A DNA stretch of 6,946 bases from an uncultured Christensenellaceae bacterium (lineage in GTDB: Bacteria > Bacillota > Clostridia > Christensenellales > CAG-138), in the NCBI GenBank assembly GCA_902475645.1, contig CABSAH010000092.1:1-6946 (forward strand), read 5' to 3'. The notes under the pieces are model-generated. The model worked only from the letters and a program-made list of their open reading frames with translations. It did not search any database and was not told the origin of the DNA. Below, in pieces: positions 1 to 5,596 of this stretch. The translations under genes were made by a program, and so were the position numbers. Numbering within the stretch: the stretch's first letter is position 1; every line of letters begins with the position of its first letter.

Positions 1-10
1 AACCACCACG

Positions 11-80
11 CCAAAAGCTGTCCCCGTTTACGGGGAAAGTGGACACGAACGAATGTGAGTGGCCGAAAGGGGAACGGCTC
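11..80. repeat. Hairpin-rich intergenic repeat-like stretch, cut by left edge
   Basis: No believable gene covers bases 1-193. This part carries stacked small palindromes: TCCCCG/CGGGGA around a TTTA loop (21-36), then a weaker CAC/GTG pair near 44-57, then GCCG/CGGC (62-65 with 75-78). The layout, a CCCC-GGGG hairpin followed by AAAGTGG and a second GCCGAAAGGGG hairpin, resembles short palindromic repeats scattered between genes in gut Clostridia. That resemblance is from general recall, not a search. The left boundary may lie outside the window. It could instead be ordinary spacer DNA or the end of a structured RNA. Confidence 0.4.
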
Positions 81-148
81 AAACCTGCCACGCGCCGTTT
101 TTACCACCTTACAAGCTCTCACATCAAGCCTGCCCCGGCGGAGGAAGC

Positions 149-173
149 AAAAAGGGAACGCTTTTGCGTTCCC
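149..173 (-). terminator. Intrinsic terminator of the ABC operon
   Basis: On the minus strand a perfect 8-bp stem GGGAACGC/GCGTTCCC closes an AAAA loop (154-173) and is followed directly by five T residues (149-153). It lies about 20 bases past the permease stop, so it should end the three-gene transcript. The core GGAACGC/GCGTTCC stem recurs in the palindrome at 6799-6828. Confidence 0.88.
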
Positions 174-193
174 TGCATTTGCCGGTATGTTAT

Positions 194-1492
194 TTATTCG
201 TTCCTTATTGCCGCCAGCGGCGAAAGCTTCATTGCGCGCATTGCCGGATATAGGCCGGATATGAGCGCGACCAATACGGAGAACACCAGCGCGCCCGCGG
301 CAAGATAGAGCGGTATAACGCTTTTGAACCCGCTTGCTTCAAGGAAATTATTCAGCACAAGGCTTAACCCGTAGCTTAGTCCAAGGCCGAGCGCCCCGCC
401 GAAAAAGCCTATATACGCCGCCTCCGTAAGGAACAGCCCCGCAATATTGGACATACGGCAGCCCAGCACCTTTATAATGCCTATCTCCTTTGTGCGCTCG
501 TATATGCTCATCATCATCGTGTTCATGATGCCTATTGCCGCAACCAGCAGCGATACGCCGCCTATTGCGCCCAGCAGATACTGCGTTTGCTTTAGCTGCT
601 CCTCGCTTTGCTGTAACCATTCCTGTATGCAGTACGCACCGAAGCCCATTGCCTCAATCTCCGCCTTAACGTTAAGCACGTCGTCTATCTCCTTGCACTT
701 GACTATAACCTGGTTATAGTTCTTCTTGTTCAGGGATATGCGGTTCGGGTTCTCCTTTGCCAGCTTTTCCAGCACCTTTATGTCCATTATGCAGTACCAG
801 CTGAAGTCGTTGCCGCCCTGCGCAAGCCTGCCAGTGGGCACAAGGGTATATATCTTGCCCTTCTGCTGGCCGGGATCGCCGGGCTGGTTGGTATATACGT
901 TTGAATAGTCAAACGTAAGCTTGAGCCTTGAGCGTGATGTAATCTTCGGGTTGCCGTTCTTGTCTATGGCAGGGCTCCAGCGGTTGGCGTTGGGGTCATA
1001 GAAATTGCTATAGAAGTCGTATGGCAAAACCATCTGCACCTTGCCGCCCGCAAGCCTGCTGCCCGGATACTCGCCTTCGGCAAGCTTTATGCCGAAAAGC
1101 TCCGCCTGCTCCATATCTATGCCCATTATGCTCACATCTGTGGCATATTTGCCGCTCATCGCCATGCCCCATGCGGTTATCTGCGGCATTGCGCCCTCAA
1201 CGCCCGGCAGCTTGCGTATTTTGTTCACGGCCTTATCGTCCAGCTTAACGTCCTTAAACGTGCCTCCGCCGTCCGCTGTTTCAACGAAGCGGTAGTTGTT
1301 CACCGTTATGTTCGTAAGGCTGCCCATGCTGGCATAGCTTTCTATCATGCTTTGGCGCATACCCACGCCCAGCGACACCATAACAACTATGCTGCTTGTG
1401 CCTATAACCATGCCCAGCACCGTTAAAAACGCCCTCAGCTTGCGCCGCCACAGGTTCAGGAACGCCGTGCGGAGCATATCAGGGAATTTCAT
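194..1492 (-). CDS. MacB/FtsX-type ABC transporter permease
   Basis: This 432-residue integral membrane protein has MacB-family architecture. TM1 is at about residues 21-44, followed by an extracytoplasmic MacB_PCD-like domain (about 45-300). The FtsX domain follows, with TM2 about 306-328, TM3 about 353-382 and TM4 about 393-416. The motif YERTKEIGIIKVLG (331-344) after TM2 and the C-terminal GLYPAMRAMKLSPLAAIRNE are hallmarks of the family. The family couples cytoplasmic ATP hydrolysis to movement of the external domain; substrates vary (peptides, macrolides, lipoproteins) and cannot be read here. The start overlaps the upstream stop as ATGA, with GGAGG 4 nt before it, so translation is coupled to the preceding gene. 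It is the last gene of the operon. A role in export or mechanotransmission rather than import is inferred from the family. Confidence 0.93.
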   Translation of the reverse strand: MKFPDMLRTAFLNLWRRKLRAFLTVLGMVIGTSSIVVMVSLGVGMRQSMIESYASMGSLTNITVNNYRFVETADGGGTFKDVKLDDKAVNKIRKLPGVEGAMPQITAWGMAMSGKYATDVSIMGIDMEQAELFGIKLAEGEYPGSRLAGGKVQMVLPYDFYSNFYDPNANRWSPAIDKNGNPKITSRSRLKLTFDYSNVYTNQPGDPGQQKGKIYTLVPTGRLAQGGNDFSWYCIMDIKVLEKLAKENPNRISLNKKNYNQVIVKCKEIDDVLNVKAEIEAMGFGAYCIQEWLQQSEEQLKQTQYLLGAIGGVSLLVAAIGIMNTMMMSIYERTKEIGIIKVLGCRMSNIAGLFLTEAAYIGFFGGALGLGLSYGLSLVLNNFLEASGFKSVIPLYLAAGALVFSVLVALISGLYPAMRAMKLSPLAAIRNE

Positions 1493-3294
1493 ACGTCCTC
1501 CAGCATCTTGGCGCGCTTCTTTTTAAGCAGTATTATGGCAACCACTATCGCCGCCGCAACAACAACGCCAAGCGCAATCCATATCCAAACGGGAATACCT
1601 GCGGAGGGGCCGTCCATGCCTCCTATGGTGGGCTGGTCAATGTAGCCCGGGTCCTCCATGCCGCCGTTGGCATCGGGGTTAAAGCCTTCGTTGACAAAAA
1701 TGCTCAGCGGCAGCCGCTCCTCCATCTTCTCCTCAAGCGAATCCTCGTATGTTATAACTATTTCGCCGTCTATCTGGCCGGGCGTGGCGGTTATTACGGA
1801 AAGGTCCGCGCGCATGCTGTTGCCCGCGGCAACCGTGCCCTGGAAGAAGCTATCCTCCAGCGAAAGCCCGTCGCCCTCAACGCTCACCATGCAATTGTAT
1901 ATGGGGCTTCTTCCCATATTGTAAAGCGAAAAGTACACCGGAACGCTTTCGCCCTCCATCGCTTCGCCGTCAACGGTCGGTTCGTCTATCTTCAGGCGTA
2001 TCTTTTGCAGCACCGTAACGGGTATGGATGCGCTGGATGCGCCCTTGGCAAGCGTTGCGGGGCGGGTCTTTGCGCCCTCGTAATCAAAATCGAGCTTCAG
2101 CTCATATGCCTTGGCCTCGGTATCGGGGGCGGTGGCAAGGCTCATGCTCAGCGTTTTGCTTTCGCCCTTTTCAAGCTTATCTATATACAGCGTGTTGGAG
2201 CCCTCCGCCGGGGTCAGCTTGCCCGTTTCGGCGTTGTTGGTCATGGTAACGAGTATGCTCTTTGTGTCCTCCTCGTTGGAGGTGTTGCGCACGGTAAACG
2301 TAAGCGTGAACGTTTCGCCCGCGTATATCTTTTCCTCGGAGAAGCTGTAGCTGTCCACAACAAGCTTTGGCAATGCCTGCGTGGTTTCGCCGCCCGGGGT
2401 TTCGCCTGCGGCCTCATAGCCCCTTGTAACGTTTACATAAAGGCTAACGTCGCAGCTTTCGGTGGAGGAGCCCTCCGCGCTGCCCCAGCCGCGGTCGTAT
2501 GTAACGGTGAAGTCCACCTTCTTCACGCCCGCCGTAACCTTATCGGCAAAGCGCAAATCAAACTGGAACTCTATTATCTGGTTGGTGTTTATAAAGCCGT
2601 TATAGCCCGTTGTGTAGTCCACGCGCTCTATGGCAAATGGGAATTCGTCAAGGCTTGTTGAAAGCTTGGGCGCGACCTTTATGTTCATAACGGGGCCGTT
2701 AACGCACATGAGCGGGAGCCTTACAAGCACCTTGCCGCCGTGCTTGCCCGATGCGGTGGGTACTATAAGCCCGTTGGGGTCATAGCTGGACAGCCTGAAC
2801 GCCGCCGCGGGCTTAGACGGGTCGGGGGAAGGAGAGGGCGCTGCCGGGTCTATCGTAATGGTTATATTCGCGGTTTTGGTTATTTTGCCGCCGTCAAACG
2901 TAAACGTCAAAAGGTCGGCAAACGTGCCGCTGTTATTTGCGCTGAACGCGGGATTAAGCAGTATGTCCACGCTTGCTCCGGCAGGTATGGTAACAGCGTC
3001 CGCAGCAATGCTCTTGGGCAGAACCGTGCCCTTGGTGGTAACGGTGGAATCAAGCGTTATGTCCACCCCGCCGCCGTTTGTAATGGTGACGGGAATGAAT
3101 ACCGTGCCCGTACCCACTATGGGCGAGCCTACGGAAACGGAAACGTTCTTGGCCTCCGTTACCGGCGTAGGCGGGGTAGTCGTTGCCGGCGGCGTTGTCG
3201 TTTCCGGCGGCGTTGCCGGATCCGCCAGCGCGGTGGGGCATATGGCCAATATAAGCATGGCCGCCGTTAAAAGTGCTGTTATAATGCGCTTCAT
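1489..3294 (-). CDS. Secreted multi-domain beta-sandwich protein with C-terminal membrane anchor (COG1361/CARDB-like), ABC-associated
   Basis: This 601-residue protein has a Sec signal peptide (KR at 2-3, hydrophobic core, cleavage likely after ALA at 24). A Pro/Thr-rich linker follows (about 25-48, with PPETTTPPATTTPPTP). Four predicted beta-rich modules lie at about 49-150, 165-293, 309-429 and 430-536, separated by Pro/Ser or Gly-rich linkers. The third (FTLTFTVRNTSNEED region) resembles CARDB; the fourth (VPVYFSLYNMGRSPIYN) resembles COG1361 S-layer-type domains. One TM helix (about 569-590) followed by KKKRAK anchors the C-terminus, with most of the protein outside. No catalytic motif is visible. 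It overlaps both neighbours by ATGA, placing it between the ATPase and permease genes. It is inferred to be the extracytoplasmic partner of the transporter, perhaps replacing an HlyD-like adaptor. GGGAG lies 10 nt before the ATG, slightly far. Confidence 0.85.
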   Translation of the reverse strand: MKRIITALLTAAMLILAICPTALADPATPPETTTPPATTTPPTPVTEAKNVSVSVGSPIVGTGTVFIPVTITNGGGVDITLDSTVTTKGTVLPKSIAADAVTIPAGASVDILLNPAFSANNSGTFADLLTFTFDGGKITKTANITITIDPAAPSPSPDPSKPAAAFRLSSYDPNGLIVPTASGKHGGKVLVRLPLMCVNGPVMNIKVAPKLSTSLDEFPFAIERVDYTTGYNGFINTNQIIEFQFDLRFADKVTAGVKKVDFTVTYDRGWGSAEGSSTESCDVSLYVNVTRGYEAAGETPGGETTQALPKLVVDSYSFSEEKIYAGETFTLTFTVRNTSNEEDTKSILVTMTNNAETGKLTPAEGSNTLYIDKLEKGESKTLSMSLATAPDTEAKAYELKLDFDYEGAKTRPATLAKGASSASIPVTVLQKIRLKIDEPTVDGEAMEGESVPVYFSLYNMGRSPIYNCMVSVEGDGLSLEDSFFQGTVAAGNSMRADLSVITATPGQIDGEIVITYEDSLEEKMEERLPLSIFVNEGFNPDANGGMEDPGYIDQPTIGGMDGPSAGIPVWIWIALGVVVAAAIVVAIILLKKKRAKMLEDV

Positions 3295-4118
3295 ATCTGT
3301 GTATCTCCCTGTTTAGTATCTTTTTTATTTTCAGCCTGTTCGGACTGTTCCTCAATTTCGTCCCCAATGGGGCGCTTTGGCCGCGGGGTAAGGTAGGTCG
3401 GATGCTCGTTTAACTGTATATCCACCACCCTGCCATCCAGTATTTTTATTATCTTGTCCGCATACATTGCCATGTTCGGGTCGTGCGTAACCATAACCAG
3501 CGTTTTGTTGCGGCTGCGCATAACCTCGCATATTGTGCGCATAACGTCATCGGACGTGTTGGAATCCAAATTGCCCGTTGGCTCATCGGCAAACACAATG
3601 TCCGGATTGGTAACAAGCGCCCTTGCTATGCCAACGCGCTGCTGCTGGCCGCCGCTCATCTGTGAAGGCTTGTGCTTTAGGTGCTTGCCAAGCCCCATTA
3701 CCTTCAGCGCGTCCACCGCCAGCGCCTCGCGCCTTTTCCTCGGCATGCCGCGGAACGAAAGCGGAAACGCAACGTTTTCCACCGCCGTATAATACGGCAT
3801 AAGGTTGAACGACTGGAATATGAACCCAACGTGCCTTTGGCGGAACACAATAAGCTCGCTCTGCGTCATTTTATCCAGCCGCTTGCCCGCTATTACTATT
3901 TCGCCGCTTGTAACGTGCTCAAGTCCTGCAAGCACGTTAAGCAGCGTGGACTTGCCGCTTCCGCTCGGGCCTATTATGGAAACCATTTCCCCCGGCATAA
4001 TGCTTAAATCAACGCCGCGCAGCGCCTGAATATCCACGCTGCCAACGCGGTATGTTTTTTTTACGTCGCGGGTACGGATTATAGGCTGCACAGCCTCCGT
4101 CCTTTTAACCGCTTCCAT
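3291..4118 (-). CDS. ABC transporter ATP-binding protein, MacB/LolD family
   Basis: With this start the protein has 275 residues and every ABC ATPase motif is intact: Walker A GPSGSGKS (50-57), Q-loop Gln102 in FIFQSFNLMPYYTAVENV, signature SGGQQQR (from 155), Walker B IVFADE (174-179), D-loop GNLD, and the H-loop His212 in VTHDP. The pattern matches the MacB/LolD/FtsE group. It should bind the cytoplasmic coupling segments of the permease made two genes downstream. About 40 charged residues (E, Q, K rich) extend the C-terminus beyond the usual domain; their role is unknown. The reading frame is open up to 4166, but AAGGAG at 4129-4134 favours the ATG at 4118 (10-nt spacing) or at 4124 (4-nt spacing). 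The stop overlaps the next start as ATGA. It is the first gene of the operon. Confidence 0.95.
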   Translation of the reverse strand: MEAVKRTEAVQPIIRTRDVKKTYRVGSVDIQALRGVDLSIMPGEMVSIIGPSGSGKSTLLNVLAGLEHVTSGEIVIAGKRLDKMTQSELIVFRQRHVGFIFQSFNLMPYYTAVENVAFPLSFRGMPRKRREALAVDALKVMGLGKHLKHKPSQMSGGQQQRVGIARALVTNPDIVFADEPTGNLDSNTSDDVMRTICEVMRSRNKTLVMVTHDPNMAMYADKIIKILDGRVVDIQLNEHPTYLTPRPKRPIGDEIEEQSEQAENKKDTKQGDTQI

Positions 4119-4128
4119 GCCCATCACG

Positions 4129-4134
4129 CTCCTT
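4129..4134 (-). promoter_or_regulatory. Ribosome binding site that sets the ATPase start
   Basis: AAGGAG on the minus strand lies 4 nt before an ATG at 4124 and 10 nt before an ATG at 4118. It rules out the longer reading from 4166, whose extra residues (EEYSCRIILIRSV) look like translated leader and match no family N-terminus. Confidence 0.75.
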
Positions 4135-4138
4135 ATCA

Positions 4139-4222
4139 ATATAATACGGCAGCTATATTCTTCCAAATACGTTTATAGTTTATATCGCCTTTCGCCATAT
4201 TGCAATTGAACAATATGTGAAC
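4139..4222 (-). promoter_or_regulatory. Probable promoter region of the ABC operon
   Basis: This AT-rich segment lies between the mrp terminator and the ATPase start. On the minus strand it contains TTGCAA followed 15 nt later by TATAAA, with a second TATAAA eight bases beyond; the spacing is short of the ideal 17. The 12-mer CGTATTATATTG (4137-4148) matches the mrp -10 region exactly but sits almost on the ribosome binding site and lacks a good -35. A promoter is expected here, but the exact site is not resolved. Confidence 0.35.
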
Positions 4223-4231
4223 AAGCAAAGG

Positions 4232-4254
4232 GCGGCGATCTTAAAGACCGCCGC
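4232..4254 (-). terminator. Probable terminator of mrp
   Basis: On the minus strand GCGGCGGTC and GATCGCCGC form a 9-bp stem with one G-U wobble around TTTAA. A pyrimidine-rich tail CCTTTGCTTGTT follows. The wobble pairs only in the minus-strand RNA, which supports this orientation. The tail is not a pure T run, so efficiency is uncertain. Confidence 0.6.
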
Positions 4255-4291
4255 TCCGCCTTCATCATAATATATAACGTTTTAAGCCCGC

Positions 4292-4308
4292 AAAGGGTTG
4301 CACCCTTT
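4292..4308. terminator. Small hairpin just after mrp stop
   Basis: AAAGGG/CCCTTT form a 6-bp stem around a TTGCA loop, a few bases past the mrp stop codon. The T-rich tract lies on the plus-strand side (reaching TTATTTTTT inside the mrp end), so as an intrinsic terminator it would face the plus strand. On the mrp transcript it may only protect the 3' end upstream of the larger hairpin. Confidence 0.35.
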
Positions 4309-4312
4309 TGCC

Positions 4313-5161
4313 TTATTTTTTGTAATTATCCGGCAGCGCCTTTATCGCCGCGAATATTTCCTCAAGCCCATCCAGCTGCACGGCCTCGATCTTGCCCTCG
4401 TCGCTTAGCATTGCAACAACGGGATCCATGGGCAGCGAAGCGCATACGCCTATGCCGTGCTTGGCGGCAAGCTCCTTTACGCGGCTTTCGCCAAAGGGAT
4501 ATATCTTCCTTCCGCAGTCGGGGCAGGTGACATAGCTCATGTTTTCCACTATGCCCAGCACCGGAATATTCATCATGTGCGCCATGTTCACCGCTTTTTC
4601 AACTATCATGCCAACAAGCTCCTGCGGGCTTGTAACAACTATTATGCCGTCCAGCGGAATGGACTGAAACACCGTAAGCGGAACATCTCCCGTTCCCGGG
4701 GGCATATCTATGAACATAATGTCCTCATGGCTCCATATAACGTCCTGCCAGAACTGCTTCACAACGCCAGCAATAACCGGCCCGCGCCATACCACGGGGG
4801 TGGTAACATCGTCCAGCAACAGATTTATGCTCATAACGTCTATGCCCGTTGCCGTTTTCATGGGCAGCACGGCGTCCTCCGTGCTTTGCGCCATTCCGCT
4901 CAAGCCGAATACCTTGGGTATGGATGGGCCCGTAACGTCCGCATCCAGCACCGCCGTATCAAGCCCCGCGCGGCGCGCCGTTACGGCAAGCAGGCTTGTT
5001 ACAAGGGACTTGCCAACGCCGCCCTTGCCGCTGACTATGCCGATGGTTTTGTTCACCCTGCTCTTGGGGTTCAGCTTTTCGATGAAATCTGCCGGTTCCT
5101 GGCTGCGGCTGGAGCAATTTTCGCTGCAGGAGGAACAATCGTGTGTACAATTCTCGCTCAT
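4313..5161 (-). CDS. mrp: Mrp/NBP35-family P-loop ATPase, Fe-S cluster carrier
   Basis: This 282-residue cytoplasmic protein belongs to the Mrp/ApbC/NBP35 group, which binds a [4Fe-4S] cluster at a dimer interface and passes it to apo-proteins using ATP. It shows the deviant Walker A GKGGVGKS (45-52), the switch segment DADVTGPSIPK (73-83), VVWRGP (123-128), DMPPGTGDVPLT (from 152) and the C-terminal CPDC (213-216), the expected cluster ligands. The N-terminus has a second cysteine group, C5, C9, C12 and C16 (CX3CX2CX3C), reminiscent of but shorter than the NBP35 N-terminal ferredoxin-like motif. GGAG sits 7 nt before the ATG. It has its own promoter and is probably monocistronic. Family assignment is firm; client proteins cannot be deduced. 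Confidence 0.95.
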   Translation of the reverse strand: MSENCTHDCSSCSENCSSRSQEPADFIEKLNPKSRVNKTIGIVSGKGGVGKSLVTSLLAVTARRAGLDTAVLDADVTGPSIPKVFGLSGMAQSTEDAVLPMKTATGIDVMSINLLLDDVTTPVVWRGPVIAGVVKQFWQDVIWSHEDIMFIDMPPGTGDVPLTVFQSIPLDGIIVVTSPQELVGMIVEKAVNMAHMMNIPVLGIVENMSYVTCPDCGRKIYPFGESRVKELAAKHGIGVCASLPMDPVVAMLSDEGKIEAVQLDGLEEIFAAIKALPDNYKK

Positions 5162-5212
5162 GTTGCATCTCCGTTTTCTGTTTTTTGGCGCATCGCGCCC
5201 GCTTCTGCCAAT

Positions 5213-5241
5213 ATAATACGCCTATTTGCGCAGATAGTCAA
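5213..5241 (-). promoter_or_regulatory. Sigma-70-type promoter of mrp
   Basis: On the minus strand TTGACT (5236-5241) and TATTAT (5213-5218) are separated by exactly 17 nt, each matching five of six consensus bases. Transcription should begin near 5206, giving a leader of about 45 nt that holds the GGAG site at 5169-5172. Confidence 0.78.
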
Positions 5242-5312
5242 AGCCGCAATCAAATATTAACAAAATAGTTGCTTGCCATTTCCGCAAATCTGTGGCAATA
5301 TTGTTGGGATAT

Positions 5313-5336
5313 CATCAGTTGACAAGAGCGCACAAG
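5313..5336 (+). repeat. Left terminal inverted repeat
   Basis: The first 14 bases match the right end perfectly when inverted. Of the next 10, seven match; two of the three differences become G-U pairs in a plus-strand RNA, leaving a single A-C mismatch in a 24-pair stem. Confidence 0.8.
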
Positions 5337-5548
5337 CCCTAAAGGCTTGCTTTGGGACGCTCCCGCGTTCTCGTCACTTGAATTACCTCCAGCAGTTCTG
5401 CGCTCCTCGGCCTTGGATTGCCCTCAAAGCAAGTCCTTGAGTTTTAGGAGCCAAAGAGTATGGCAGAGCAAGGAGGACGAATGCAGGAATACCAGAGGTC
5501 TTTCAAATGAGGACGACACAGCTATGCCGTGCTATTTGCCTCTAAAAC

Positions 5549-5572
5549 CTTGTGTGTCCTTGTCAACTGATG
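5549..5572 (-). repeat. Right terminal inverted repeat
   Basis: This is the inverted partner of 5313-5336, ending 24 bases before the M23 start codon. Weaker complementarity continues inside, where CCTCT (5539-5543) faces the AAAGGC near 5341-5346. Confidence 0.8.
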
Positions 5573-5596
5573 GTACACAAAGAAAGGTATTATGGT

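Larger units (their letters stand above)
5312..5573. mobile_element. MITE-like element with terminal inverted repeats
   Basis: The gap between divergent mrp and the M23 gene (5242-5596) is mostly filled by this unit of about 262 bp. The ends are inverted copies: catcagttgacaag (5313-5326) is perfectly repeated, inverted, at 5559-5572, and similarity continues inward to 24 positions with 3 differences. TA occurs directly outside both ends (5310-5311 and 5574-5575), as expected for TA-targeting IS630/Tc1-mariner-type transposition. The interior has no believable gene but several hairpins: 5345-5354 with 5425-5434, 5355-5370, and a long arm 5494-5543. It could instead be a large structured RNA closed by a long helix. 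Mobility is inferred from the ends only; no second copy is in the window. Confidence 0.6.

Noticed and set aside
2005..2661. Plus-strand open frame of 218 codons opposite the beta-sandwich gene
   Set aside because: It has no domain or matching ribosome binding site and lies wholly antisense to a gene that is translationally coupled on both sides.
3162..3223. Possible tandem repeat or CRISPR-like array
   Set aside because: The periodicity comes from Pro/Thr-rich linker codons (PPETTTPPATTTPP) of the secreted protein, with no spacers.
4457..5260. Plus-strand open frame of 267 codons opposite mrp
   Set aside because: Its His/Tyr/Asn/Arg-rich composition is typical of a reversed GC-rich gene, and mrp is certain on the other strand.
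5552..5596. Upstream extension of the M23 lipoprotein start
   Set aside because: It would translate the inverted repeat and precede the lipoprotein signal with a non-hydrophobic segment; AGAAAGG is well placed for the ATG at 5597.
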